Assembly (NCBI GenBank): GCA_038123715.1
Contig: JAYPAN010000009.1
Coordinates: forward strand, 1 to 60,597
Direction: 5' to 3'
Length of the DNA stretch: 60,597 bases
From: JAYPAN01 sp038123715
Lineage (GTDB): Bacteria > Pseudomonadota > Alphaproteobacteria > RS24
Shown: positions 34,565 to 44,118 of the stretch, piece by piece
Layout: each line of letters begins with the position of its first letter
Numbering within the stretch: position 1 is the stretch's first letter
The notes under the pieces: generated by a model
Told to the model about the DNA's origin: nothing
Database searches by the model: none
What the model saw: the letters and a program-made list of their open reading frames with translations, nothing else
Position numbers and translations under genes: made by a program

Positions 34565-35913
34565 GTTTTGATTATGACTTATTTGTGATTGGGGCGGGCA
34601 GTGGCGGCGTGCGCGCGGCACGCATGAGCGCCGGTCATGGAGCGAAAGTGGCCGTGGCAGAAGAATATCGCGTCGGCGGCACTTGCGTCATTCGCGGCTG
34701 TGTGCCGAAAAAACTGTTTGTCTATGCCAGCCATTTTGCCGAAGAGTTTGAAGATGCCGCCGGTTTTGGCTGGCAGCTCGGCGAAAGCCGGTTTGACTGG
34801 CCGTCTCTTGTCCGAAATAAAGATGGAGAGATTGACCGGCTCAATGCGATTTATATCAAAAATCTGCAAGCCGCAGGGGTCGAGATTATCGAGGAGCGCG
34901 CCATTGTCACCGGCGCGAACAGCGTGCGCGTTGATGGCCGCGAGATAACCGCCCGCTATATTCTGATCGCGGTCGGCGCGACGCCTTTTCTGCCGGATAT
35001 TCCCGGCATTGACCATGCAATAACCTCCAATGAGGCGTTTCACATTGAAGATTTGCCGCGCAGCATTGTGATTGTCGGCGGCGGCTATATTGCCGTTGAA
35101 TTTGCCGGTATCTTCAACGGGCTGGGCGTGGAAACCAGTTTGGTCTATCGCGGCGGCGAAATCATGCGTGGCTTTGATGACGAATTGCGCGCCCATTTAC
35201 ATCAGGAAATGGTGAAAAAGGGCGTCACCATAAAAACCGGCAGCGATATTGCGGCTATTGCGCCTGCTGACGGCGGTGGCTTTGATTTGAGCATGGCTGA
35301 TGGTAGCACGCTGACCACCGGCCTTGTTATGTATGCGACGGGGCGCGTGGCCAAAACGGACGGGTTGGGGCTGGAAAGCGCCGGTGTGACACTGGCCGCC
35401 AATGGCGAAATACCGGTTGATGCTTATTCCAAAACCAATATTGACAGTATTTACGCGGTCGGCGATGTGACCGGACGGGCGCAATTGACGCCGGTGGCGA
35501 TACGCGAGGGCGCGGCTTTTGCCGAAACCGTGTTCAATAATAATCCGATGCGCGTTGACCACAGCATTATCCCGACCGCCGTTTTCTCGCAACCACCGGT
35601 AGGCGCGGTCGGCATGGGCGAGGCGGAGGCGCGCGAAGCCGGTCATGCGATTGACATTTATGCCGCCGATTTCAGGCCGCTGAAACACACGCTGTCGGGT
35701 AATGAGGAACGCACGCTGATGAAGCTTATCGTCGATAGAGCCAATGACAAAGTGCTGGGGCTGCATATTGTTGGCCCCGACAGTGGCGAGATGATACAGG
35801 CTTTCGGCATTGCCGTGACTATGGGCGCGACCAAGGCGCAATTTGATGCGACTATTGCCGTGCATCCGACAGCAGCCGAGGAGTTGGTGACGTTCAAACA
35901 GCCGCGCGCTTAA
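34561..35913 (+). CDS. gor: glutathione-disulfide reductase
   Basis: A 450-residue flavoprotein that keeps glutathione reduced with NADPH. The redox pair is Cys42 and Cys47 in GGTCVIRGCVPKK. VGGGYIAVEFAGIFNGLG binds NADPH, and IYAVGDVTGRAQLTPVA is the second FAD motif. The C-terminal VHPTAAEELVT supplies the catalytic His-Glu pair. GCVPKKLFVYAS favours glutathione over trypanothione or mercury relatives. Coupled to rpiA by an ATGA overlap; the pairing links NADPH-producing sugar flow with thiol defence (inference). Confidence 0.95.
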   Translation: MSFDYDLFVIGAGSGGVRAARMSAGHGAKVAVAEEYRVGGTCVIRGCVPKKLFVYASHFAEEFEDAAGFGWQLGESRFDWPSLVRNKDGEIDRLNAIYIKNLQAAGVEIIEERAIVTGANSVRVDGREITARYILIAVGATPFLPDIPGIDHAITSNEAFHIEDLPRSIVIVGGGYIAVEFAGIFNGLGVETSLVYRGGEIMRGFDDELRAHLHQEMVKKGVTIKTGSDIAAIAPADGGGFDLSMADGSTLTTGLVMYATGRVAKTDGLGLESAGVTLAANGEIPVDAYSKTNIDSIYAVGDVTGRAQLTPVAIREGAAFAETVFNNNPMRVDHSIIPTAVFSQPPVGAVGMGEAEAREAGHAIDIYAADFRPLKHTLSGNEERTLMKLIVDRANDKVLGLHIVGPDSGEMIQAFGIAVTMGATKAQFDATIAVHPTAAEELVTFKQPRA

Positions 35914-35971
35914 TCTTGTTGCCTCGGTCGGTTTCGGCCTGTAGGACATTAGCAGCGAAAACGGGGATTGC

Positions 35972-36727
35972 ATGTCATTTTTCAAACGCCGCGACCAATA
36001 TCGGTCGAGACATGTTTACGAGGTGGAGAAGCTGGCCTTTCCTTGGCGGTTTCTGGCCAATATCGTGCGCGCCTATATCCGCTTTTGCGAAATGACGACC
36101 AGTCTGCAAATCGCCGGTGATGGCCCGATGAACAGGTTGCAAGCCGGTGGCCAGCCGATGATTTTGCTGCTCTGGCATGGCCGCAATTTCCAGACGATTC
36201 CGGTTGGCCGTGTCTTTTACCGACCGGTCTGGGCGCTGACTTCGCGCAGCCGCGACGGCGCGATGATTGCCCATATTATCCGCCCTTACGGTTTCGATGC
36301 GGTGCAAGGCTCCGGCACAGGCGCGGCGGCGAAAAAACGCACCAATCCGAAAAAGCGCGGGGCGCAGGCTTTTCGTTCCATGTTGAAAAAATTACAGGCC
36401 GGTGACAGCGTCATGGCAACCGCCGATGTGCCGCCGGGGCCGGCTTTTCATTGCGGGCCGGGCATGGTGCAATTGGCGGCTCTGTCGGGCGCGGCCATTA
36501 TGCCGGTTGGCTGTGTTTACAGCCCCGAATTGCCGCTTGCTGGCACATGGGACAGGGCGCGCCTGCCGTTGCCATTTGGTCGGCGTGCTTTTGTTTTTGG
36601 TGAGCCGATTTATGTGCCGCCCAAGCCCGATGAACAGGCTTTGGAAGCGGCGCAAGAAGAGGTCAATGCCGCGCTTAATGCCTTGCAGGCCGAAGCGGCT
36701 TTGCTGCTTGGTAAAAAACCGGCTTAA
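35972..36727 (+). CDS. DUF374 lysophospholipid acyltransferase family protein
   Basis: A 251-residue protein with the DUF374 features ILLLWHGRNFQ near residue 65 and LTSRSRDGAMIAHIIRPYG, followed by TADVPPGP and PVGCVYSP. The WHG histidine is probably catalytic, as in HxxxxD acyltransferases. Members are thought to acylate lipid A precursors or lysophospholipids at the inner membrane, but few have been tested. It lies 58 bases behind gor and converges on the DAHP synthase gene with 13 bases between stops. Confidence 0.85.
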   Translation: MSFFKRRDQYRSRHVYEVEKLAFPWRFLANIVRAYIRFCEMTTSLQIAGDGPMNRLQAGGQPMILLLWHGRNFQTIPVGRVFYRPVWALTSRSRDGAMIAHIIRPYGFDAVQGSGTGAAAKKRTNPKKRGAQAFRSMLKKLQAGDSVMATADVPPGPAFHCGPGMVQLAALSGAAIMPVGCVYSPELPLAGTWDRARLPLPFGRRAFVFGEPIYVPPKPDEQALEAAQEEVNAALNALQAEAALLLGKKPA

Positions 36728-36740
36728 AAATGTTCACCAA

Positions 36741-38108
36741 TCAGGCGACTTTTGACTGCCTGCCATTGCTGCCAAGGCCTTCGGCAATCAAAAACGCCAA
36801 TTCAAGCGCTTGGCTGCCATTCAGGCGCGGGTCGCAATGTGTGTGATAGCGGCTCGACAAATCTTCTTCCGAAATGGCTTGCGCGCCGCCCAAACATTCA
36901 GTCACATTCTGGCCAGTCATTTCAAAATGCACACCGCCTGCATAAGTGCCTTCTGCCTGATGGATGGCGATAAAGCGCTGCACTTCGGTCAGAATTCGGT
37001 CAACCGGACGGGTTTTATAGCCATTGGCTGCTTTCACCGTATTGCCATGCATCGGGTCGCATGACCAGACGACCTTGCGGCCTTCGCTCTCCACCTTGCG
37101 AATAAGTTGCGGCAAATGCGCCTCAACATTGTCATGGCCGAAACGGGCAATCAGCGTGATGCGCCCCGCCTCATTTTCCGGATTCAACTTGTCGAGCAGG
37201 GTGATAAGTTCATCCGGCTCAAGCGACGGGCCACATTTCATGCCAATCGGGTTTTTCACGCCGGAAAGAAACTCGACATGCGCGCCGTCAGCCTGGCGCG
37301 TGCGGTCGCCAATCCACAGCATATGCGCCGATGTGTCGTAATAGGCACCGCTTGTGCTGTCGAGACGGGTCAAAGCCTGCTCATAGCCGAGCAGCAGCGC
37401 TTCATGGCTGGTGTAGAAATCAACCATGCCCATTTGCGGCGCGCTTTGGCTGTTAATGCCGCAAGCCGCCATAAAGGCCATAGATTCGTCAATCTGATTG
37501 GCGATTTCCTCATAGCGCGCGCCTTGCGGGCTGTCGGCGATAAAACCTTGATTCCAACGATGCACTTCGTGTAAATCGGCATAGCCGCCCTTGGCGAAAG
37601 CGCGCAGCAGATTTAATGTCGAAGCGGCTTGCCGATAGGCGCTGATTTGGCGCTCTGGGTCAGGTTGGCGGGCGTCAGCCTCAAACTCAATGCCATTGAT
37701 AATGTCGCCGCGATAGCTTGGCAGCTCCACGCCATCAATTGTTTCAGTATCCGCCGAGCGCGGCTTGGCAAATTGTCCGGCAATGCGGCCAACTTTGACC
37801 ACCGGCAATTTTGCGCCAAAAGTCATGACAATCGCCATTTGCAGCAAAACGCGGAAGGTGTCGCGTATATTGTCAGCATGATGTTCGGCAAAGCTTTCGG
37901 CGCAATCGCCGCCTTGCAGCAAAAAGGCGCGGCCTTCGCATACATCGCCCAATTGCGCTTTCAGATTGCGGGCTTCACCGGCAAAAACCAGCGGCGGAAA
38001 ACCGGCCAGCCGTTCCTCCACGCGCGCCAGATGCGCCGCATCCTCATAGGCCGGCACTTGCTTAATCGGCAGGTCGCGCCAGCTATCGGGTGTCCAATCC
38101 TTGCTCAT
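36741..38108 (-). CDS. class II 3-deoxy-7-phosphoheptulonate (DAHP) synthase
   Basis: A plant/actinobacterial-type DAHP synthase of about 455 residues, the first enzyme of aromatic amino-acid synthesis (PEP plus erythrose-4-phosphate). FLLQGGDCAESF, WIGDRTRQADGAHVEFLSGV, KVVWSCDPMHGNT and THCDPRLNGSQALELAFL are conserved and include the metal ligands. Three ATGs in a row occur at 38114, 38111 and 38108. The third is chosen because AAGG then sits about 7 bases upstream. Three AGAAAG copies precede the start within 30 bases. Confidence 0.96.
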   Translation of the reverse strand: MSKDWTPDSWRDLPIKQVPAYEDAAHLARVEERLAGFPPLVFAGEARNLKAQLGDVCEGRAFLLQGGDCAESFAEHHADNIRDTFRVLLQMAIVMTFGAKLPVVKVGRIAGQFAKPRSADTETIDGVELPSYRGDIINGIEFEADARQPDPERQISAYRQAASTLNLLRAFAKGGYADLHEVHRWNQGFIADSPQGARYEEIANQIDESMAFMAACGINSQSAPQMGMVDFYTSHEALLLGYEQALTRLDSTSGAYYDTSAHMLWIGDRTRQADGAHVEFLSGVKNPIGMKCGPSLEPDELITLLDKLNPENEAGRITLIARFGHDNVEAHLPQLIRKVESEGRKVVWSCDPMHGNTVKAANGYKTRPVDRILTEVQRFIAIHQAEGTYAGGVHFEMTGQNVTECLGGAQAISEEDLSSRYHTHCDPRLNGSQALELAFLIAEGLGSNGRQSKVA

Positions 38109-38191
38109 CATCATGCCTTTCTAAGCTTTCTTGGAAACTTTCTAATATATGAATAGTTCCGATAAATAAAGCGTTTATCAGCTATGACCGC

Positions 38192-39205
38192 CTAGACATG
38201 TATTAGGCGGCGACCGAAATTCAGACCGCCAAACAGGCCGATAAAGGCTTGCGGCGCGCCCTCAATGCCGTCGGTAATATCCTCGCTATAGTTGAGTTGG
38301 CCGTCGCGTATCATTTGCGCCATTGCCTGCTGCGCTTCGCCAAATTGGCGCGCATAATCATAGACAACCAATCCGGCCATGCTCAGCCTGTGGGTGATGA
38401 ATTGCGTTGTATTGCGGATGCCGCGCGGCTTCAGCGCGTTATATTCGGCAATTTGGCCGGAAATCACAATGCGCCCATGGCCGCGCATTTTGCCAATCGC
38501 CGTGTCCAGCATCTCGCCGCCGACATTGTCGAAATAAATATCAACGCCTTCCGGACAGGCTTCGCCAATCGCCCTGCCCAAATGGTCGGTGGCTTTATAG
38601 TTAATCACCGCGTCAAAGCCCAAATCCTTCACATAGGCGCATTTATCGGAACCACCGGCAATGCCGACGACATGCAGCCCCAGCGTTTTGCCGATTTGTC
38701 CGGCGGTTGCCCCTACCGGCCCGGCGGCGGACGAAACCAGCAATGTCTCGCCGGTTTTCGGAAGCCCCAAATCTTGCAGACCAAACCAAGCGGTCAAACC
38801 CGGCACGCCCAGCACGCCAATCGTGGCGGTGATACGCACCTTGTCGTCAAACATGGCGGGGTCAAGTTTTTGCAGACCGCGGTCGGCATGAACCAGCGCT
38901 TCTGTCCAGCCCAGTCCACCCATCACCATATCGCCCTCGGCAAAACGCGGTGACCGGCTTTCGACCACTTCGCCAATACCGGCGCTTTCCACCACCGCGC
39001 CAAGCGGCAGGGCAGCCGCATAGCTGTCACCGCTTAACCGTCCGCGCATGCCGGGATCGACCGAAAAATAATGCGTTTTCAGCCGAACTTGGCCTTCTTC
39101 AAGCGGCGGCAATTGCGTGTCCACCAGCTCAAAACACTCCGGCGTCGGCACACCTTCAGGTCGCTTGGCCAATACCCATTGTTTTGTCATTTCTCCGGCC
39201 GTCAT
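38192..39205 (-). CDS. NADP-dependent MDR-family oxidoreductase (CurA/leukotriene B4 dehydrogenase-like)
   Basis: A 337-residue zinc-free medium-chain reductase. VSSAAGPVGATAGQIGKTLG is the nucleotide-binding loop, and FDAVINYKA and VDIYFDNVGGEMLD are typical of 2-alkenal or prostaglandin reductase-like enzymes that reduce double bonds of enals and enones. The start at 39205 has AGGAGGGG upstream; an ATG five codons later is also possible. The physiological substrate is unknown. Divergent from nadE, and not obviously linked to the DAHP synthase downstream. Confidence 0.92.
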   Translation of the reverse strand: MTAGEMTKQWVLAKRPEGVPTPECFELVDTQLPPLEEGQVRLKTHYFSVDPGMRGRLSGDSYAAALPLGAVVESAGIGEVVESRSPRFAEGDMVMGGLGWTEALVHADRGLQKLDPAMFDDKVRITATIGVLGVPGLTAWFGLQDLGLPKTGETLLVSSAAGPVGATAGQIGKTLGLHVVGIAGGSDKCAYVKDLGFDAVINYKATDHLGRAIGEACPEGVDIYFDNVGGEMLDTAIGKMRGHGRIVISGQIAEYNALKPRGIRNTTQFITHRLSMAGLVVYDYARQFGEAQQAMAQMIRDGQLNYSEDITDGIEGAPQAFIGLFGGLNFGRRLIHV

Positions 39206-39300
39206 GCCTGCCCCTCCTTTTTGTTCCCTGCGCTTGTTTGCGTCGCCGCCTCGCGCTACATAGCTTAAACAGATTAGGTTAACTTAACCACAGGAATGAC
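39206..39300. promoter_or_regulatory. divergent region with a palindrome before nadE
   Basis: Ninety-five bases shared by the oxidoreductase and nadE. The perfect 13-base palindrome GGTTAACTTAACC (39277-39289) lies 11 bases before the nadE ATG and just before its AGGA ribosome-binding site. It could be an operator or a small hairpin. No clear -35/-10 pair is seen. Confidence 0.4.
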
Positions 39301-40974
39301 ATGTCCGAAAGCCCCAAGCCATTGCATCTTGTTTTGGCGCAACTCAATCCGACAGTCGGCGCGGTTACGGAAAATGCCGCCATGCTGGCGCAATTGCGCG
39401 CGCAACACGGCGCGGCGGATGCGATTATTGCCGGTGAACTGTTTCTGACCGGCTATCCGCCGGAGGATTTGGTGCTGAAAAATGCCTTTCTGACGCATGT
39501 GCGTGAGACGGCGCAACAGCTTGTGGCGGCCACAGCGGAAGGCGGGCCGGCACTGGTTTTTGGCCTGCCTTGGGTGGAAAATGGCTGTCTTTACAACAGC
39601 GTCATTTTGGCCGAAGGCGGGCAAATGTCAGTGCGCCACAAAGTTCATTTGCCCAATTATGCAGTGTTTGACGAAAAACGCCTGTTCACTCAAGGCAAGA
39701 TGCCGCAACCGGTGGGGCTACGCAATCTGCGCGTCGGCCTGCCGATTTGCGAGGATATCTGGTTTGGGGATGTCTGCGCTCATATGAAATCAGCCGGTGC
39801 CGAATTACTGGTCTCACCCAATGGTTCGCCTTTTGAGCGCGGCAAGCATGAAAAGCGTCTGGCGCATGCCCGCGCGCGGGCGACGGAAACCGGCCTGCCA
39901 CTGGTTTATGTCAATCAGTTTGGCGGGCAGGATGAGCTGGTCTTTGACGGTGGCTCATTCATCATGCAAGGCGATGGCACGCCGGGCGCGCAATTGCCGG
40001 TCTGGCAGGAAGCGGTTGAGCCGGTTGTTCTGACCGATAAAGACGGCAGGCTGGCTTGCGACAAGGCCATGATGGCGGATATGCCGTCAGATGATGAACA
40101 AATATACGCCGCAGCGGTTCAGGGCTTACGCGATTATGTTGAGAAAAACCGTTTCCCCGGCGTGCTGCTCGGCCTGTCCGGCGGGATTGACAGCGCGGTT
40201 TGCGCGGCGATGGCGGTTGATGCGCTTGGCGCAAAACGTGTGCATTGTGTGATGTTGCCGTCGCAATATACCAGCACGGAAAGTCTTGAAGATGCGGCGG
40301 CTTGTGCGGCAGCGCTGGGTGTCAAACTCGACACTGTGCCGATTGCCCCGCCGGTTGATGCGGTCGAACAATTGCTGGCGCCAGTGTTCAAAGGTCATAA
40401 TGCTGACATAACGGAAGAAAATATCCAGTCGCGCCTGCGCGGCACTCTGCTCATGGCAATGTCCAACAAGTTTGGCAATATGGTGGTGACGACCGGCAAT
40501 AAGTCGGAAGTCTCGGTTGGTTATGCCACCCTCTATGGCGATATGAATGGCGGCTATAATCCGATTAAGGATATTTATAAAACCGAAGTGTTTCGGCTGG
40601 CGCGCTGGCGCAATGCCCACAGGCCAGCCCATTCGCTTGGGCCATCGGGTGTGGTGATACCCGACGCCATTATCGACAAACCGCCCAGTGCTGAATTGCG
40701 CCCTGACCAAAAAGATGAGGACAGTCTGCCGCCTTATGAGGTGCTGGATGATATTTTAATGGCGCTGGTGGAAAATGAGGCTGGTGTTGAGGATATTATT
40801 GACGCAGGCCATGACCGCGACACTGTGCGCCGGATTGAGCATTTATTGTATATTTCCGAATATAAAAGACGCCAGGCCGCACCGGGCGCGAAAATCGGCA
40901 ATCGCAATTTTGGCCGCGACCGGCGCTATCCCATCACCAATGGCTTTCGTGATGCACGGCTTTTGTCGGACTAG
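39301..40974 (+). CDS. nadE: glutamine-dependent NAD+ synthetase
   Basis: A 557-residue enzyme that amidates nicotinate adenine dinucleotide. The N-terminal nitrilase-type glutaminase has the triad Glu46, Lys114 and Cys150 (LPICEDIW). The C-terminal synthetase has the ATP-binding loop GLSGGIDSA at 291-299 and STESLEDA. KIGNRNFGRDRRYPITNGFRD closes the protein. Both domains are complete, so glutamine can be the nitrogen source. Confidence 0.96.
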   Translation: MSESPKPLHLVLAQLNPTVGAVTENAAMLAQLRAQHGAADAIIAGELFLTGYPPEDLVLKNAFLTHVRETAQQLVAATAEGGPALVFGLPWVENGCLYNSVILAEGGQMSVRHKVHLPNYAVFDEKRLFTQGKMPQPVGLRNLRVGLPICEDIWFGDVCAHMKSAGAELLVSPNGSPFERGKHEKRLAHARARATETGLPLVYVNQFGGQDELVFDGGSFIMQGDGTPGAQLPVWQEAVEPVVLTDKDGRLACDKAMMADMPSDDEQIYAAAVQGLRDYVEKNRFPGVLLGLSGGIDSAVCAAMAVDALGAKRVHCVMLPSQYTSTESLEDAAACAAALGVKLDTVPIAPPVDAVEQLLAPVFKGHNADITEENIQSRLRGTLLMAMSNKFGNMVVTTGNKSEVSVGYATLYGDMNGGYNPIKDIYKTEVFRLARWRNAHRPAHSLGPSGVVIPDAIIDKPPSAELRPDQKDEDSLPPYEVLDDILMALVENEAGVEDIIDAGHDRDTVRRIEHLLYISEYKRRQAAPGAKIGNRNFGRDRRYPITNGFRDARLLSD

Positions 40975-41059
40975 GCAAATGAAGAAACAGGGTTTATCAG
41001 TAACACCCAAGCTCGCCCCGTTCGGGTCGAAGCCGGATAAAGCATAAAGGTAAATTGTG

Positions 41060-42403
41060 ATGAATATCCGCACCCGTTTTGCGCCCAGCCCGACCGGCCT
41101 TTTGCATGTCGGTAATGCCCGCGCCGCGCTGTTTTGCTATTTATTTACCAAAGGGCAGGGCGGCCAATTTGTGCTGCGCTATGATGATACGGATGAGGCG
41201 CGCTCGACGCAGGCTTTTGCCGATGCGATTGCCGAAGATTTGAGCTGGCTCGGCCTGCAACCGGATGAAACGGCGCGCCAGTCGGAGCGTTTTGACCGCT
41301 ATGAGGCGATATTCCAATCCTTGCTGGCGCAGGGGCTGGTCTATGCCTGCTATGAAACGCCTGATGAATTGGAGCGCAAACGCAAGCGGCAATTGGCGCG
41401 CGGCCTGCCGCCGGTTTATGACCGCGCCGCTTTGGAACTGGATGAAGAGGCCATTGCCGCTTTCGCGCAGGAAGGGCGGCAACCGCATTACCGGTTCAAA
41501 TTATCCGGCAATGTCGTGGTCTGGCAGGATTTGGTGCGCGGTGAGCAGAAAATCGATACAGCCAGCGTGTCCGACCCGGTTATCCGCCGTGCCGATGGTA
41601 GCTGGCTCTATACGCTGCCCAGCGTTGCCGATGATATTGATATGCAAATGAGCCATGTCATTCGCGGCGAAGACCATGTCACCAATACGGCCACGCAAAT
41701 TGAATTATTCGAGGCGCTGGATGCGCCGGTGCCGGTTTTTGCCCATTTCTCTTTAATGCTGGGCGCCGATGGCAGTAATTTGTCAAAACGCCTTGGCTCG
41801 CTTTCTTTGCAGGAATTACGCGCGCAAGGGCTGGAGCCAATGAGCCTGAACAGCCTGATTGCCCGTCTTGGCACTGCCGACCCGGTTGTGCCGGTGCAGG
41901 ATATAGCCACTCTGATTGAGGGGTTTGACATGGGGCGGTTGGGGCGTGCGCCGGCGCGCTTTGACCCGGAAGATGTGGCGCGCCTCAATGCGCGCATTCT
42001 GCACGATATGGATTTCGCTGCTGCCGCCCCGCGTCTGGCCGCTTTTGGCGCGCCGGAAGATGCTGGATTCTGGGAGGCGGTGCGCGGCAATCTGGAGAAA
42101 TTTTCAGATATTGGCGAGATTGCCCAATTGATTGACGGGCCGGTGACGCCGCAAATTGCCGAAGAAGATGCCGGTTATGTGGCGTTGGCGCTTGATTTGC
42201 TGCCCGGTGACCCGTTAACGCCGGAAAGCTGGGGGCAATGGACATCTGCGTTGAAGGAACAAACCGGTCGCAAGGGGCGGGCTTTGTTCATGCCCTTGCG
42301 GCTGGCTTTGACCGGTCAGGCGCATGGGCCTGAAATGCAGCATATGTTGGCACTTATCGGTCATGCGCGTGCCAGTGCAAGACTGGCGGGACAGACAGGT
42401 TAA
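41060..42403 (+). CDS. gltX: glutamate--tRNA ligase (GltX2-type)
   Basis: A 447-residue class I aminoacyl-tRNA synthetase. The HIGH-type motif is HVGN at residues 16-19 in PSPTGLLHVGNARAAL. The KMSKS-type loop is NLSKR in GSNLSKRLGSLS. The short anticodon-binding half and that loop match the second GluRS copy typical of Alphaproteobacteria. In such genomes one GluRS also charges tRNA-Gln for later amidation; which does so here cannot be read from sequence. The ATG at 41060 is preferred over GTG at 41057. Confidence 0.93.
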   Translation: MNIRTRFAPSPTGLLHVGNARAALFCYLFTKGQGGQFVLRYDDTDEARSTQAFADAIAEDLSWLGLQPDETARQSERFDRYEAIFQSLLAQGLVYACYETPDELERKRKRQLARGLPPVYDRAALELDEEAIAAFAQEGRQPHYRFKLSGNVVVWQDLVRGEQKIDTASVSDPVIRRADGSWLYTLPSVADDIDMQMSHVIRGEDHVTNTATQIELFEALDAPVPVFAHFSLMLGADGSNLSKRLGSLSLQELRAQGLEPMSLNSLIARLGTADPVVPVQDIATLIEGFDMGRLGRAPARFDPEDVARLNARILHDMDFAAAAPRLAAFGAPEDAGFWEAVRGNLEKFSDIGEIAQLIDGPVTPQIAEEDAGYVALALDLLPGDPLTPESWGQWTSALKEQTGRKGRALFMPLRLALTGQAHGPEMQHMLALIGHARASARLAGQTG

Positions 42404-42446
42404 ATCAGTCTATACAGAAATTGAGAGCAACACGGAAAGCGACGGC

Positions 42447-44075
42447 ATGCGGGAGCGTCTGTATATTTTTGACACGACTTTGCGCGACGGTCAGCAAACG
42501 GCTGGCGTTGATTTTTCCGTGCAGGATAAAATCCGCATTGCCCGTGCATTGGACGCGCTGGGCGTTGATTATGTGGAAGGCGGCTATCCCGGCGCCAATC
42601 CGACCGATACGGATTTCTTCAATGCTCTGCAAGATGACGGCGGACTGACCTCGGCGCAAATGACAGCTTTCGGCATGACCAAGCGCGCCGGTCGCAGTGC
42701 TGATAATGACCCCGGCTTTATGGAAGTGGTCTCGGCTCCGGCCAAAGCGGTTTGCCTTGTTGCCAAAAGCTGGGATTATCATGTTGATGTGGCGCTGGGT
42801 ATTTCCAATGAAGAAAATCTGTCGGCGATTGGCGACAGCGTTACGGCGGTTTGCGCGCGCGACCGCGAAGCGATGATTGATTGCGAGCATTTTTTCGACG
42901 GTTATAAGGCCAATCCCGACTATGCGCTGGCTTGCGTGACAACAGCACTTGAAGCCGGCGCGCGCTGGGTGGTGCTGTGCGACACAAATGGTGGCTCCAT
43001 GCCACAGGAAGTGTCGGAAATTGTCGCGGCCATCACGCAAAAAGTGTCGGGCGACCGGCTTGGTATTCACACGCATAATGACACGGAAAACGCGGTCGCC
43101 AATTCGTTGGCGGCGATTACCGCCGGTGTGCGGCAAGTGCAGGGAACATTGAACGGGTTGGGCGAGCGTTGCGGCAATGCCAATCTTGTCTCGCTCATTC
43201 CCAGCCTGCTGATGAAAAATGGTCTGGCAGACCGGTTTGAAACCGGCATAGCTATGGAAAATCTTGTCCGTCTCCGCAATGCCTCGCTGATGCTGGATGA
43301 TATTTTGAACCGCACGCCAAACCGCCATGCGCCCTATGTTGGTGCTTCCGCCTTTGCCCATAAGGGCGGGATACATGTTTCTGCTGTGATGAAAGACCCG
43401 TCAACCTATGAGCATGTGCCGCCCGAAAGCGTTGGCAATCAACGCTCCATTCTGGTTTCCGACCAGGCCGGCAAAAGCAATGTTGTCAATCGCTTGCATG
43501 CGGCCGGCATTGATGTGTCGCCCGACAATCCGGCCATTGACCGGATTTTGCTCGAAATCAAGCAAAATGAAAATGAGGGCTACAGCTATGACGGCAATGG
43601 TGCGTCCTTTGAATTGCTGGCGCTGCAACAGCTTGGCAAATTGCCGGATTATTTCGCGGTTGACGGTTATGAAGTCAGCATTCGCAATCAGGGCGGCGGC
43701 ACGGCGGCGGATAATACAGTGTCGCAAGCCATTGTCTCGCTGGTGATTGATGGCGAAAAGGTTGAAACGCGCGGCAGCGGCAATGGGCCGGTCAATGCGC
43801 TCGACATGGCTATGCGCGGCGATTTGAAACGCTATGCCGCCAGTATTGACAAAATGAAGCTGGTCGATTTCAAAGTGCGGATATTAAATACCGGCACAGA
43901 GGCGGTGACCCGCGTGACGATTGAATGTGCCGACGACACAGGACGAAGCTGGCGCACGATTGGCGTTAATGCCAATATCGTTGTCGCCTCTTTTGAGGCA
44001 TTGAAAGATGCGATAGTCTATAAATTATGGCAGGACGGTGTGTCTGCTGAGCCGGACGCCCCGCAAGCCGGTTAA
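42447..44075 (+). CDS. cimA: citramalate synthase
   Basis: A 542-residue member of the isopropylmalate/homocitrate synthase family. IFDTTLRDGQQT at the start is the catalytic metal-site motif, HTHNDTENAVANS binds metal, and LNGLGERCGNANL is conserved. The C-terminal LeuA allosteric domain follows. Length and sequence (VEGGYPGANPTD, KSWDYHVDVAL) fit CimA, which condenses pyruvate with acetyl-CoA to make 2-oxobutyrate for isoleucine without threonine. Homologous LeuA lacks these segments. The ATG at 42447 is preferred over starts that lie inside gltX. Confidence 0.9.
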   Translation: MRERLYIFDTTLRDGQQTAGVDFSVQDKIRIARALDALGVDYVEGGYPGANPTDTDFFNALQDDGGLTSAQMTAFGMTKRAGRSADNDPGFMEVVSAPAKAVCLVAKSWDYHVDVALGISNEENLSAIGDSVTAVCARDREAMIDCEHFFDGYKANPDYALACVTTALEAGARWVVLCDTNGGSMPQEVSEIVAAITQKVSGDRLGIHTHNDTENAVANSLAAITAGVRQVQGTLNGLGERCGNANLVSLIPSLLMKNGLADRFETGIAMENLVRLRNASLMLDDILNRTPNRHAPYVGASAFAHKGGIHVSAVMKDPSTYEHVPPESVGNQRSILVSDQAGKSNVVNRLHAAGIDVSPDNPAIDRILLEIKQNENEGYSYDGNGASFELLALQQLGKLPDYFAVDGYEVSIRNQGGGTAADNTVSQAIVSLVIDGEKVETRGSGNGPVNALDMAMRGDLKRYAASIDKMKLVDFKVRILNTGTEAVTRVTIECADDTGRSWRTIGVNANIVVASFEALKDAIVYKLWQDGVSAEPDAPQAG

Positions 44076-44118
44076 TTATTCAGGCGGGAAACGGTCAGGA
44101 CGTAACAGCGAGGATTTC

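Noticed and set aside
39265..39282. CtrA binding site before nadE
   Set aside because: The two TTAA elements are 10 bases apart, not 7.
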